DNA from: Bacillus massilinigeriensis
GTDB taxonomy: Bacteria > Bacillota > Bacilli > Bacillales > Cytobacillaceae
NCBI RefSeq assembly: GCF_900117315.1
Contig: NZ_LT630337.1
Coordinates: 233,219 to 297,218, forward strand
Direction of reading: 5' to 3'
Length of the DNA: 64,000 nucleotides
This document shows positions 8,319 through 18,098 of the stretch, piece after piece. Every line of letters starts with the position of its first letter. The stretch's first letter is position 1. The notes under the pieces were generated by a model, which was not told the DNA's origin, searched no databases, and saw only the letters and a program-made list of their open reading frames with translations. The translations under genes were made by a program, and so were the position numbers.

Positions 8319-10658
8319 ATGAATCTTAGAATAAAAACATTATTAGTGGTAGGAACATCTATATTTCTATTCCTAGGACTCTTATATAAAATTGCATCCC
8401 CTTTTCTCTATGAAGATTCAATGAAATTAGATGAGAGCTTGATGACAAAGGATTTGGAAAGGGCCCAAAACCAATTTTCTTTAGAAATGGATATTTTAAA
8501 TAGGACGAATCGGGACTGGGCGGTTTGGGATGATGCTTATTATTTTGTAAATCACCAATATCAGTCATTCCCATCTGTAAATCTATATAATGATACCTTT
8601 GAAAATAATAAAATTAATTACATGATCTTTATCAATAATCAGAATAAACTGGTCTACCAGAAAGGATATGACCTAAACAATCATCAAGCCATTAAATTTA
8701 AAGATGATTTTTATAAAGTGTTCTTACCTGTTATTAAATCTTCAAAATCACTCGAAAAAACAGTCTTAGTAAAGACTGATTATGGTCTTACGATGTCTTC
8801 CTTTCAATCAATCTACAAAAGCTCTGGAGAGGGACGTTCAGTTGGAGTTCTGATTATGGGAAAGATGATTGATAGCAGCTATATTAAAGCATTGGGAAAC
8901 GAGCTTTCACTCCCCTTATCAATGAATCCAATTGAAAATCATTCAGTTCCATCGAAACTGTTAATTGATTCAATAAACGAAAAAGAAATAAAAGGCTCCT
9001 TTTATATGCAGGATTATGAAAATAATCAAGCCTATGCCATCAGCTTAGTGAATGAAAGAAGATTTTATTTACAAAAGGTGGAAAGTACTAGGCATTTGCA
9101 ACAATATTTAATTCTAACTGCGGTATTTTTCATCATACTGATCTTGGTACTTATGAATAAATTCATTCTCTCAAGGATTAATCAATTATCCTCTCAATTA
9201 AATAAAATTCAAAATAAGAGAGATGTAAAGTCTAGAGTTCGGTTAAGAAACGGCGGGAAGGATGAGCTTGCAAATCTTGAGCAATCCATAAATAAAGTGC
9301 TTTCTTCCCTAGAGGAAAAACATAATGATGTAATAAAGCTAGCATACTTTGATCAAGACACTAAGCTCCCTAATCGGTATTGGGTAACGAAAGAATTCCA
9401 TCATTTTGTAAAGGGCTATGAAAAGACAGCTGTTTTATTTTTTGATCTAGATGGATTTAAAAGGGTAAACGATTCGCTAGGGCATAAAATCGGAGACGCC
9501 CTAATTATTCAGCTATGTGAACGACTAAGTCCAATTATAGAAGAATTAAATGGAATATTTTCTAGAATAGGTGGAGATGAGTTTTTAATATTATTAGATT
9601 ATAAAGGGAAAGAAGACCTGGAGAAAACCATTCAACATATGTTGAATAATATAGGAAGCGAATTTGACCTGCATTCCTATAAAACATTTGTTACGACAAG
9701 TGTTGGAATTAGTATTTATCCCGATGATGGAACTCAATTGGAACAACTGATGCAAAATGCTGATATTGCTATGTTTGAAGCGAAAAGAAAAGGGAACAAT
9801 CAATATCAGTACTATCGAAATCTTACGAAAAAGAGTAGCTATCGAAACTTCCTTGAACTTGAAAATGATTTAAAGTTCGCATTAAAGAAGAAGCAATTTC
9901 AATTATACTATCAAATAATTGTTAATGGTTTTGAGAAAGATATTGTTGGAGTTGAAGCCCTCTTACGCTGGAATCACCCAACTAAGGGAATGATTCCTCC
10001 TGATAAATTCATACCAATTGCAGAAGAAACAGGTCTTATGACATCGATTGGAAAGTGGGTTTTGGAAGAAGCGGTTCGTCAATTAAAAATATGGCATGAC
10101 AATGGATTTAAAGAATTAACAATGGCGATTAATGTGTCAAAAACTCAAATGAGAGATGATATGTTTATTGAGAAGCTAGATCAAGTATTGGAGGAATCTC
10201 AAATACCAGCCTCCATGCTCCACATTGAAATCACCGAGACGGACATTCATCTGTATCCAGAAGAAATTATGCGATTTACAAAAGAGCTCAAAAAGAGAAA
10301 TGTCAAGATTGCTCTTGATGACTTTGGTGTAGGTACATCCTCCTTGCAATATTTAAAGGATTTACCATTAGATATAATAAAAATAGACCAGAATTTTATT
10401 AAAAATGTCCCATCCCATTCCTTTGACACCATTCTTTTATACGGAATCTTTGAGATAATGAAAAAGCTAAAGCTGGAGGTAGTGGTTGAAGGAATTGAGA
10501 AGGAAGATCAAATCCATTATGTGAATTCTCATATCCATTCAAAACTGCAAGGTTATTATTTTAGTCGTCCGTTACCAAGTTCAGTTGTGAATCGGAAATT
10601 TTTAAATTGGGATAGCTGGGACGAGGAAAACACTAGCAGTGGAAATACAGGAGCTTAG
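8319..10658 (+). CDS. CHASE4-GGDEF-EAL cyclic-di-GMP protein
   Basis: A 779-residue membrane protein. Membrane segment 1 (about residues 6-25) and segment 2 (about 265-285) flank an extracytoplasmic CHASE4-like sensor domain containing NRTNRDWAVWDDAYYFV. A linker leads to a GGDEF domain with intact GGDEF at 418-422, then an EAL domain with EALLRW (E546), ITETD, DDFGVGTSSL and KID motifs. Both catalytic motifs look complete, so it may make or degrade cyclic-di-GMP; I see no RxxD inhibitory site before GGDEF. The start at 8319 follows AGGGAGGAAGGG. Confidence 0.9.
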   Translation: MNLRIKTLLVVGTSIFLFLGLLYKIASPFLYEDSMKLDESLMTKDLERAQNQFSLEMDILNRTNRDWAVWDDAYYFVNHQYQSFPSVNLYNDTFENNKINYMIFINNQNKLVYQKGYDLNNHQAIKFKDDFYKVFLPVIKSSKSLEKTVLVKTDYGLTMSSFQSIYKSSGEGRSVGVLIMGKMIDSSYIKALGNELSLPLSMNPIENHSVPSKLLIDSINEKEIKGSFYMQDYENNQAYAISLVNERRFYLQKVESTRHLQQYLILTAVFFIILILVLMNKFILSRINQLSSQLNKIQNKRDVKSRVRLRNGGKDELANLEQSINKVLSSLEEKHNDVIKLAYFDQDTKLPNRYWVTKEFHHFVKGYEKTAVLFFDLDGFKRVNDSLGHKIGDALIIQLCERLSPIIEELNGIFSRIGGDEFLILLDYKGKEDLEKTIQHMLNNIGSEFDLHSYKTFVTTSVGISIYPDDGTQLEQLMQNADIAMFEAKRKGNNQYQYYRNLTKKSSYRNFLELENDLKFALKKKQFQLYYQIIVNGFEKDIVGVEALLRWNHPTKGMIPPDKFIPIAEETGLMTSIGKWVLEEAVRQLKIWHDNGFKELTMAINVSKTQMRDDMFIEKLDQVLEESQIPASMLHIEITETDIHLYPEEIMRFTKELKKRNVKIALDDFGVGTSSLQYLKDLPLDIIKIDQNFIKNVPSHSFDTILLYGIFEIMKKLKLEVVVEGIEKEDQIHYVNSHIHSKLQGYYFSRPLPSSVVNRKFLNWDSWDEENTSSGNTGA

Positions 10659-10819
10659 ATAGAAGAGATTTGTCTCTCTATTTAGGCTTCTTTTTTTAAT
10701 TGGTACTGAAATAAACAAATCTACCCTTTGTATGGGCATTGGGTCAATTGGGTACTTTTTGGGAAGTTTTCCTTATGGTAAACTAAGTGAATATAAGTGA
10801 ACAAATAGGGGTGTAATAG

Positions 10820-12205
10820 GTGAAAACAGTTTTAGTCATTGGTGGTGGTGTTACTGGATTATCTGCCATGTATGAATTACATAAATGGAAGAAGAATCAT
10901 CCATCTGACGTTAGGCTCATTTTGACGGAAGCATCTTCTGAATTGGGTGGAAAAATCTGTACATTGAAAAATAGTGGTTTTATTATGGAATCAGGTGCGG
11001 ATTCAATCGTAGCACGGAAGATGAATATTATGCCACTAATTGAAGAGCTAGGATTAGCGGAAAAGATTGTGTATAATGCCACAGGTAAATCGTTTATATA
11101 CACGGATGGAGAATTAAAGCCGATACCAGAGGATTCTGTCTTTGGGATACCGGCAACAATAGAATCATTGGCCAAAAGTACGCTTGTATCTGCGGAAGGC
11201 AAAGTCGAAGCGATGAAGGATTTTTATACAAAAAATGAATCCTTCAGTAAAGATGATTCAATTGGCTCCTTTTTAGAGTATTTTCTCGGTAAAGAGTTGG
11301 TTGAAAAACAAATTGCTCCTGTTCTTTCAGGAGTATATTCAGGTAAGCTTAATGAACTAACCATCTCCTCTACACTACCTTATGTTCTTGATTATAAAGA
11401 ACAATATGGAAGCATTATAAAGGGATTTGAAGTAAATAAAGAAAAATACCTTAGTGGAGGAGAAAGAAAGTTTTTTTCCTTTAATAGCGGTTTAAGCTCT
11501 TTAATAGATGCTTTTGAAGAAAAATTAGATCATGTTGAAATCTTAAAAAATACAAAGGTTGAAAAAATTGTCAAAGAGAATAACTTATATCGGGTATCTT
11601 TAAATAATGGTGAATGGATAGAGGCAGATTATGTGATTCTAAGTATTCCTCAATCAGCGGCGGAATTATTATTTCCAAAGGGTGATCTTGATCAAGAGTT
11701 TGTCCCTTTTAAAAATAGCTCTCTTATAAGTATTTATCTAGGATTCGAGGTACCGGATGATGCACTTCCAACAGTCGGGACGGGCTTCATCACTGCAAGC
11801 TCGGGTGAATTGGTATGTGATGCCTGCACCTGGACGAGTAGGAAATGGGCACATACTTCTGAAAAAGGAAATCTACTTGTAAGGTTCTTTTATAAAAGCA
11901 GTAACCCAGCATATTCTGAATTGATCAAAATGAGTGAAGAAGAACTCTCTCAATTGGCGATTTCAGACTTAAAGAAAAGCCTTAACCTAGAGCTTACACC
12001 TATTGTAAGCCAGGTAACAAAATGGTCTGAAAGTATGCCTAATTATTTAATTACACATCCAAAAAGTGTTGAGGACCTTGAGAGAAAGCTTTCAGAGATT
12101 TATCCAGGAATTTATCTTGCTGGCTGCTCATATTATGGGGTGGGCATTCCAGACTGTATAGAGAGCGGAATTCAAACGGCAAGGGGAATTATCGAACAAA
12201 TATAG
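10820..12205 (+). CDS. hemY: Protoporphyrinogen/coproporphyrinogen oxidase, HemY type
   Basis: A 461-residue FAD-dependent oxidase. The N-terminus VLVIGGGVTGLSAMYEL is the dinucleotide-binding motif, followed by a conserved glutamate/glycine segment (ASSELGGKI). The C-terminal LAGCSYYGVGIPDCIESG closes the FAD site. In Gram-positive bacteria HemY (also called CgoX) oxidises coproporphyrinogen III to coproporphyrin III in heme synthesis. It stands alone here, not with hemE and hemH, so it could be a second copy. GTG start. Confidence 0.8.
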   Translation: MKTVLVIGGGVTGLSAMYELHKWKKNHPSDVRLILTEASSELGGKICTLKNSGFIMESGADSIVARKMNIMPLIEELGLAEKIVYNATGKSFIYTDGELKPIPEDSVFGIPATIESLAKSTLVSAEGKVEAMKDFYTKNESFSKDDSIGSFLEYFLGKELVEKQIAPVLSGVYSGKLNELTISSTLPYVLDYKEQYGSIIKGFEVNKEKYLSGGERKFFSFNSGLSSLIDAFEEKLDHVEILKNTKVEKIVKENNLYRVSLNNGEWIEADYVILSIPQSAAELLFPKGDLDQEFVPFKNSSLISIYLGFEVPDDALPTVGTGFITASSGELVCDACTWTSRKWAHTSEKGNLLVRFFYKSSNPAYSELIKMSEEELSQLAISDLKKSLNLELTPIVSQVTKWSESMPNYLITHPKSVEDLERKLSEIYPGIYLAGCSYYGVGIPDCIESGIQTARGIIEQI

Positions 12206-12294
12206 GCTGCTGAAAGGGTGCCGGGCAATACATCAAGGGTGTCCGAACGAGAGTATCAGGCACCAATTTGGACAGCAAGCGGGGGAGAGGTAAA

Positions 12295-12912
12295 ATGATT
12301 ACATTTGTTTTAGTTGTGTTAACTTTATTTATTATTCCTGGTCCTGCAGTTATTCTGACTCTCACTCAGAGTGTCAGTGGGGGCAGAAAGCATGGTTTTT
12401 TAACGGGGCTTGGAATTGCAGTTGGCGATTTAATTCATACGATTGCTTTAGTAATTGGACTATCAGCAATTATTTCAGCTTCGGCTATAGCATTTGACAT
12501 AATCAAATATTTAGGAGCAGCATATTTATTTTACTTAGGAGTGCGTGCATTTTTGGAGAAATCATCGATGCTTTCAATTTCATCTCCTCAGACCAACGTC
12601 AATCTGAAGCCAGCCCATTCTTTCACCCAAGGTGTGTTAACTGAGGTTCTCAATCCGAAAACGGCTCTATTCTTTTTATCCTTCTTACCACAGTTTGTGC
12701 ATCCAGAAAACGGGTCAGTCGTCACGCAATTAATGATTTTAGGTTTAACCTTTGTTGCCCTAAGTATCTCATACACAACATTATTATCCTTTATGGCAGG
12801 AAGCTTAAGCGAATGGCTGTCGAAGAACAGGACCTTTTCACGTCTTCAAGGAAAGGTCGTTGGACTTATATATTTGGGTCTATGTGTAAACATGGCTTTA
12901 CAAAGTAAATAA
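12295..12912 (+). CDS. LysE/RhtB-family amino-acid exporter
   Basis: A 205-residue membrane protein with about six hydrophobic segments. Family signatures are the N-terminal IIPGPAVILTLTQSVSGGRKHGFLTG and the central TEVLNPKTALFFLSFLPQF. LysE-family proteins export amino acids such as lysine, threonine or homoserine lactones; the substrate here is unknown. I start at the ATG at 12295 behind GGGGGAGAGG. The DNA between it and hemY (12206-12290) contains GGTGCC/GGCACC pieces that look like a decayed member of the palindrome family of this window. Confidence 0.82.
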   Translation: MITFVLVVLTLFIIPGPAVILTLTQSVSGGRKHGFLTGLGIAVGDLIHTIALVIGLSAIISASAIAFDIIKYLGAAYLFYLGVRAFLEKSSMLSISSPQTNVNLKPAHSFTQGVLTEVLNPKTALFFLSFLPQFVHPENGSVVTQLMILGLTFVALSISYTTLLSFMAGSLSEWLSKNRTFSRLQGKVVGLIYLGLCVNMALQSK

Positions 12913-12923
12913 AAGGAAGTGGC

Positions 12924-12953
12924 AAAAGGTGGGATTTTTATCCACCTTTTTTT
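12924..12953 (+). terminator. Intrinsic terminator after the LysE-type gene
   Basis: AAAGGTGG pairs with CCACCTTT and is followed by seven or more Ts. Confidence 0.85.
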
Positions 12954-13127
12954 ATTTGAAGACAAAGTCTTTAAAACTATAAGAATGGAATGAACCTTGG
13001 ATTTCTCCCAAAATCGGCTGCGTTTTTACATGATTAAAGGCATAAGGAAAAGCAAGTCGGAATAAAATTTTGAAGAACCTTCTTTATGGAAGGTTTAACA
13101 GAATAATAAAGAAAAGTTGGGAGAACG

Positions 13128-14123
13128 ATGAGGAAGGTAACATGGACATTTTTCAGTATTGTAACTTCTAGTTTACTAGTTTTAGGAGGGTGCTCGGAAA
13201 ATTCGACGAGGGAAAAGGAGTTAGAAAAAGAGGTCACTGAATTAAAGAAACAAATAGAAGAGCAAAAGGCTGAAGAAAAGGTGGTTAAAGAGGAAGAGAA
13301 AAAAGAAGATATAACGGTAAAGGTTATAGATCCATCAAACCAAAAAGAGATAAAGGTCATTGATCCGAAGAAACTGGGCTACGAAACGGATAGAGAAAAA
13401 TATAGAAAAATTATTGAGAATTGGGCTAAAAGGCTAGCAAGAGGTTCTGAAGGAAAAGAAGGTTATGATCAAAAAATGACTCCTGACAAAATAGGGAAAA
13501 ATGGTGTAATCATAAAAGGGAAGCCAAGAAGAATACTAGAAGAATCCGAGTTAATTGAAAAAGTAATGACCGCCTCAGAAAAAGGAGGAACGGTGGAGCT
13601 TCCTCTCTATGTGACAGAAAGCGGATATAATCCAACTGAAGTTCAACAGCTTGGGGAAGTAGTAGTTGCTTCCTATACAACCTATTATAATAGTGGTGTA
13701 GCAGGCAGATCCAAAAATATAGAGTTATCCGCAAGAGCAATCAACAATGCCATCCTTGGGGTGGATGATATGTTTTCCTTTAATACGGCTGTTGGACCAA
13801 GTGATGCCGCACATGGGTATCAACCAGCCGAGGAAGCGGTTAATGGAAAGCTAGTGATGGGCATTGGAGGGGGCATCTGCCAAACGTCATCTACCTTATA
13901 TAATGCCATTGATAAACTTGGGGTTAAATATATTGAAAAGCATCATCATTCCGTAAATGTTGGTTATGTTCCAAAAGGAAGAGATGCCACAGTTTCATAT
14001 GGTGGGGTGGATTTTCGTTTCCAAAATACGGTTGGTGTGCCCTTGCTTTTGAAGGCCTATACAAAGAACGGAACCCTTACCGTGGAAGTAAGGACATCTA
14101 AAAAATATAAGGGATTAATCTAG
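13128..14123 (+). CDS. VanW-family lipoprotein
   Basis: A 331-residue predicted lipoprotein: a hydrophobic signal ends in LVLGGC (lipobox), followed by a lysine/glutamate-rich coiled linker to about residue 80. The C-terminal third is a VanW domain with SARAINNAILGVDDMFSFN, GIGGGICQTSSTLYNA and the VNVGYVPKGRDATV segment. VanW proteins were first seen in vancomycin-resistance clusters but are widespread in Firmicutes; the biochemical role is unproven and is probably cell-wall related. Single-gene unit closed by a terminator. Confidence 0.87.
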   Translation: MRKVTWTFFSIVTSSLLVLGGCSENSTREKELEKEVTELKKQIEEQKAEEKVVKEEEKKEDITVKVIDPSNQKEIKVIDPKKLGYETDREKYRKIIENWAKRLARGSEGKEGYDQKMTPDKIGKNGVIIKGKPRRILEESELIEKVMTASEKGGTVELPLYVTESGYNPTEVQQLGEVVVASYTTYYNSGVAGRSKNIELSARAINNAILGVDDMFSFNTAVGPSDAAHGYQPAEEAVNGKLVMGIGGGICQTSSTLYNAIDKLGVKYIEKHHHSVNVGYVPKGRDATVSYGGVDFRFQNTVGVPLLLKAYTKNGTLTVEVRTSKKYKGLI

Positions 14124-14132
14124 TTATGGTTT

Positions 14133-14161
14133 AAGGGGAATTGATTACGTCCCCTTTTTTT
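14133..14161 (+). terminator. Intrinsic terminator after the VanW gene
   Basis: AAGGGGA pairs with the TCCCCTT side of a short hairpin followed by seven Ts. Confidence 0.8.
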
Positions 14162-14287
14162 ATGTTTTTTCATAATCATATTATTTTAACGTTTCTGCTA
14201 TAAATTTGTTGCTATTAAATAGCGATACACAGAGGAAATTCCACCAATTAAAACGAAATTATGAATTATCTTCTATTGAAAGGTTGT

Positions 14288-15019
14288 ATGGAAATGATTA
14301 TTGGCGAAATTAAGGAAATCATTCGTTATCCTGTCAAATCATTTTTAGGAGAAAAGATTGAAAAGACTACCATTGAATCCTATGGACTTTATGGTGATCG
14401 GAGTCATGCCTTTTTGGATAATACTAGACCTGGTAAGTTCTTAACATTAACTCAATTGCCACCTATGATTCGTTATCAAGCAAGATTTGTTGGAGAGGAG
14501 AGGATGGACCAATTTCCATCTTTAATCATTGAATCTCCTTCTGGTCAAGCTTATGAATGGGGAGACGAGGGGCTGTTAAAAGAACTTGAAACGATATCCA
14601 ATAAGGCATTAACACCTATTCAATATACCCCTAGTCACGTCCCGTTCGGAGCGATAGAAGAAGAAAACATTTTAATTACGACGGATGCTTCTATTGGTAA
14701 GCTAGAGGAATTATGGGGGGAGAAGGTAGACTATCTACGTTTTCGACCTAATATTCATATTGCTTTGTATGAAAACACCCCATTTATTGAGGAAACATGG
14801 TTTGGTAGAAGGGTTTTGATAGGTGAAACAGAGTTAGAAATAAAAAGGTACTGTGAAAGATGTACAATTATTAATATTGATCCTGAAAGTGGTTCATTTG
14901 ACTTTTCCTTATTAAAAACGGTTTCTCAAGAAAGAAATAATCATTTTGGAGTATATGCATCCGTTATCCAAACCGGTGAAATTAACGTAGGGGATAAAAT
15001 TTCTTTAATAGACGTATAG
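14288..15019 (+). CDS. MOSC domain protein
   Basis: A 243-residue protein with an N-terminal beta-barrel region (EIKEIIRYPVKSFLGEKI, YGDRSHAFLD) followed by a MOSC domain. The conserved cysteine lies in the YCERCTIINIDPE segment. MOSC proteins relate to the molybdenum-cofactor sulfurase C-terminus and to YiiM/YcbX enzymes that reduce N-hydroxylated compounds. The start is uncertain: AAAGG at 14280-14283 could serve ATG 14288 or ATG 14294; an upstream ATG at 14261 lacks a ribosome site. Confidence 0.8.
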   Translation: MEMIIGEIKEIIRYPVKSFLGEKIEKTTIESYGLYGDRSHAFLDNTRPGKFLTLTQLPPMIRYQARFVGEERMDQFPSLIIESPSGQAYEWGDEGLLKELETISNKALTPIQYTPSHVPFGAIEEENILITTDASIGKLEELWGEKVDYLRFRPNIHIALYENTPFIEETWFGRRVLIGETELEIKRYCERCTIINIDPESGSFDFSLLKTVSQERNNHFGVYASVIQTGEINVGDKISLIDV

Positions 15020-15040
15020 GTTTATATAGTAGTTGAGAAA

Positions 15041-15080
15041 AAACTAGCAAGAGTTTGAATGACTCTTGCTAGTTTTCTTT
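15041..15080 (+). terminator. Intrinsic terminator, convergent region
   Basis: AAACTAGCAAGAGT pairs with ACTCTTGCTAGTTT around a short loop. It separates the MOSC gene from the convergent glycosidase gene and may act on both strands. Confidence 0.85.
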
Positions 15081-15148
15081 AATATGTGGTTATCCTCCAC
15101 TACCAACCTTAAAGAGGTAAGTGTACTTGTGAAAGATGCCTAATAAAG

Positions 15149-17401
15149 CTATTCGTAAATGGCACGAAGCTGATCAAAATATATGGTTCCTTTATTTTTA
15201 TTGGTGTTATTTGTTTCCACCACATAAACTTGTCTCAGTTTTAAAGGGATGACGCTGTTTGCTGGAATAGTTGTGTATACCTTTTTCCAGCCCTTCCAAT
15301 TAAGCTTCCCTTGACTAGTAAAGTCGACGGTTAAGAGCTTTCCATTTCCATCCTGTAAAGATCCTCTAAGCCAATGATTATTTCCATCTCCGTAAACCCA
15401 AAGCTCAAGCTTTGTTGGTCTGCTCTCAATTGTGCGACCAACATTCCCTTTTTTGTCTTTGAAGTTTACATAAGCTGCTGAAGTACCGGTTGTTCCAGTA
15501 AAATCATAGAGTAACCCGATGGAACGCTTTCCAGCTTTAATAGGTTTCGGACTGCTTGCAAGAATACCTTTTCCACTGACAGATCTAGCAGTAGTGACTT
15601 GTAAATCTTTAATGTCTTCAAAGTCTTCTAAAACAGTAGGCGATTTCCCAACATTGATTGAGGCCTCAGCTTTCGTTTTTCCATAAGAAACAATGACCTT
15701 TCCTGCTTGAATTCGTTTGACCGATGAAAGAGTACCTTTGGAATCTAGCTTTCCAATATTTCCTCTTGTTTCCCATTTAAGTAATTCAGGTAAAATGGTG
15801 ACCTCTTTCCCTTTGTTATCGTAGCCTTTCACTTTAAATGTTTGTTTACTTCCAGGAATGATAATACCGTCTTTAGGAGAGATGGATAGGCTTTTTAGCT
15901 CTGTAACAACCTCTACATTAATAGATTTTGAGACCCCATTGCTTTTTGCTGTAATCTTTCCTTTTGCTGCTTTTGTTCCTGCAGTGAACATTCCATTGCG
16001 ATCCACTTTTCCAATACCAGAGGATGCTGTCCAGTTTAATTTGTTCGCATTTACTGGAACACCATTATAATATTTATCCTGGCCTTTAAAGGTAATCGGT
16101 ACCTTGGCTCGTGCAAGGACTTTAATAGTGTCTCCAACATTTGATGTTAATTTTGCAATAGCGGATACTGGAGCTGTTGAGACGATTAGCAGAGAATTAG
16201 CAACCTTACGCTCCGAACCATCAGACGGCTTGTTTAGAATGGAGAGGGACTGCTCACCGGGCAATCGTGCGGCATAGGTTGTTGAACCTCCACCATCTAA
16301 GTTCATGGCTGTCTCCATGCCATTTTTAGCAAGGTAATTGGCACCTTCTGCCAGTGTGACCCCGTCGCTATATCCAGGCTGTCTTCCGTCAAAGGTCGTT
16401 ATGTATAGCTTCCCTTGTTTTGTTGAGAACATCGTACGGGGCTGCCTCCCTGAGGTATCCTTTAGAGCGTTCTCCGTTGGACTGCCGTTCTTTACGACCA
16501 GATCTAATCCGGAAACAGCTTGAAGAGCTTGGTCCAACCCACTACTAAAATTAATTTTCAATTCAATTTTACTTCCAAGGTCGATATTTTCTATCATCCA
16601 GTCAGCTTGGCTACCTGTGGCAGCTAGGACCCATTTTCCCTCTGGAATACGTGAATTTTTGGTAGGGTAGATATCTTCAACAGTAGCAGTAAGGGTTTTA
16701 TTAGCCGTAAGTTTAGACTCTTTTGGATTTAATAGTATTTCAACTTCATCCCCGGATGTTTTTGTTGAGGTACTGAATTTAGAGGTGAACAGAAATAAGC
16801 TATCCTTTTGTGTTTCTTTATTTCTTCCTCGATTAATACCTGACAATGTTTTGGATCCACTAACCCCACTAATTTGTAGTTTCGTAGTCATTTTTACTTG
16901 ATCAGAAATGACTGCTTGCCCATTTTTATTAATACTTAATACACTTTTTGACGTTTTTGGTGAAGTGATAATTTCTCCGTTAGTAATTTGTAATCCGATT
17001 GGCTGACCAGTATACGGTGAAGTGGTTTTGAAAAAATCACCATTGAAAGCGGCGATGACTCTATGTCCATCTTTATCCTGCTTTTTTGCTAGATTTCTAA
17101 CAGAATCTAAGGCTAATACGCGATTATCTGGAGAGGTTACTTCTACTTGTATGTATGGATTTTTTGGGTCCACTTCTAGCATATTTACAGCCTCAATATT
17201 GGAACTGCTTTTCATGTTGTAGGCAGAATGTTGGACACCAGGGCCTATATAAAATTGTGTTTTCTTTGAAATTGAGAAGGTAGATAAATCAAAAGCTGAA
17301 GCAAGTTGTTGGGAATTTGGAAAATACAAAACTAGTAAAGCTACAACGACTGATACAATCGTTAACCTTTTGAGAAATTTGGGTAAATGATAGTACACCA
17401 T
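15149..17401 (-). CDS. Secreted phosphodiester glycosidase (NAGPA-domain) protein
   Basis: A 750-residue exported protein. A hydrophobic N-terminal segment (about residues 12-30) acts as signal or anchor. Residues of about 70-410 form the phosphodiester glycosidase domain (NAGPA family), with VIAAFNGDFF and TAMNLDGGGSTTYAA. Next come about two bacterial Ig-like repeats (about 425-585; NKLNWTASSGIGKVDRNGMF and LLKWETRGNIGKLDSKGTL). The last about 150 residues resemble a carbohydrate-binding beta-sandwich (RTIESRPTKLELWVYGDG). Related enzymes remove GlcNAc from phosphodiester-linked glycans, so a cell-wall or exopolysaccharide target is likely. GGAGGAG precedes the ATG by four bases. Confidence 0.87.
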   Translation of the reverse strand: MVYYHLPKFLKRLTIVSVVVALLVLYFPNSQQLASAFDLSTFSISKKTQFYIGPGVQHSAYNMKSSSNIEAVNMLEVDPKNPYIQVEVTSPDNRVLALDSVRNLAKKQDKDGHRVIAAFNGDFFKTTSPYTGQPIGLQITNGEIITSPKTSKSVLSINKNGQAVISDQVKMTTKLQISGVSGSKTLSGINRGRNKETQKDSLFLFTSKFSTSTKTSGDEVEILLNPKESKLTANKTLTATVEDIYPTKNSRIPEGKWVLAATGSQADWMIENIDLGSKIELKINFSSGLDQALQAVSGLDLVVKNGSPTENALKDTSGRQPRTMFSTKQGKLYITTFDGRQPGYSDGVTLAEGANYLAKNGMETAMNLDGGGSTTYAARLPGEQSLSILNKPSDGSERKVANSLLIVSTAPVSAIAKLTSNVGDTIKVLARAKVPITFKGQDKYYNGVPVNANKLNWTASSGIGKVDRNGMFTAGTKAAKGKITAKSNGVSKSINVEVVTELKSLSISPKDGIIIPGSKQTFKVKGYDNKGKEVTILPELLKWETRGNIGKLDSKGTLSSVKRIQAGKVIVSYGKTKAEASINVGKSPTVLEDFEDIKDLQVTTARSVSGKGILASSPKPIKAGKRSIGLLYDFTGTTGTSAAYVNFKDKKGNVGRTIESRPTKLELWVYGDGNNHWLRGSLQDGNGKLLTVDFTSQGKLNWKGWKKVYTTIPANSVIPLKLRQVYVVETNNTNKNKGTIYFDQLRAIYE

Positions 17402-17450
17402 GCTGCTCCTCCAATAAACTTTGAAAATATGAATCTATTTTACCAAATAT

Positions 17451-17493
17451 AGGTGCCAGGCACCATCCATTTTTTGGATGGTGCCTGGCACCT
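17451..17493. repeat. 43-bp perfect palindrome, copy A
   Basis: AGGTGCCAGGCACCATCCA (17451-17469) and its exact complement (17475-17493) flank a loop of five Ts. It has the same architecture as copies at 23267, 45659 and 50968. There is no T run of terminator quality outside the stem. Confidence 0.9.
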
Positions 17494-17651
17494 AATTCGC
17501 ACATATATTTGACAATTTGGTTAATTTAGATAATTCAGATGACCATCCTGTTATCATACAGTTGAAGGGTGAAATGTTCCTCCCTATTACACAAAACATC
17601 CACCATGAGTAAACAGAATAGACAGAAAAATCCAATACAAGGTTGATTATT

Positions 17652-18098
17652 ATGAAGAAAAATGGTGGGTTCACATTAGTTGAAATATTGGCATCAGTTG
17701 TAATTTTAGGTCTGCTACTAACTGTTTTTTGTCAATTCTTTATCTTTTCGCAAAAGACAACATCAGATAATGAAGATAAGCTGGTGGCATTAAATCTCGC
17801 TCAAACGGTTTTTGAAAGAATTAAGGATGGGGAGTATCCAGAGATCACAAATATCGATAAGGAAGCAGAAGTGGACTATCCAAAGCTGTATGATAATGAA
17901 ACCGTTTGCAAACTAGAGGGAGAGTATATAAAGGAATGTTCAGATAGATACATCCTCACAAGCAACGATAAAAAGTACATGATTAGAATATTAGTGGAAG
18001 AAAAATTGGAAGTGGGATTACTCTCAGTAGAGGTTCAAGTATTTGATAAAGAAGGAAATGATGTAAAGAGTAAGGTGAAAGGATTTGTTGAAATATGA
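17652..18098 (+). CDS. Type IV pilin-like prepilin protein (first of three)
   Basis: A 148-residue protein with a class III (prepilin peptidase) signal: MKKNGG before FTLVEILASVVILGLLLTVF, including the +5 glutamate. The rest is a small, charged pseudopilin domain. Such proteins form or initiate type IV pili, competence pili or type II-like pseudopili at the membrane. I start at the ATG at 17652; an in-frame TTG at 17643 is an alternative. It overlaps the next pilin gene by four bases, so translation is coupled. Confidence 0.85.
   Translation: MKKNGGFTLVEILASVVILGLLLTVFCQFFIFSQKTTSDNEDKLVALNLAQTVFERIKDGEYPEITNIDKEAEVDYPKLYDNETVCKLEGEYIKECSDRYILTSNDKKYMIRILVEEKLEVGLLSVEVQVFDKEGNDVKSKVKGFVEI

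Noticed and set aside
12206-12290. Full member of the 43-bp palindrome family
   Set aside because: Only GGTGCC and GGCACC pieces remain around unrelated sequence; it may be a decayed copy but cannot be shown.
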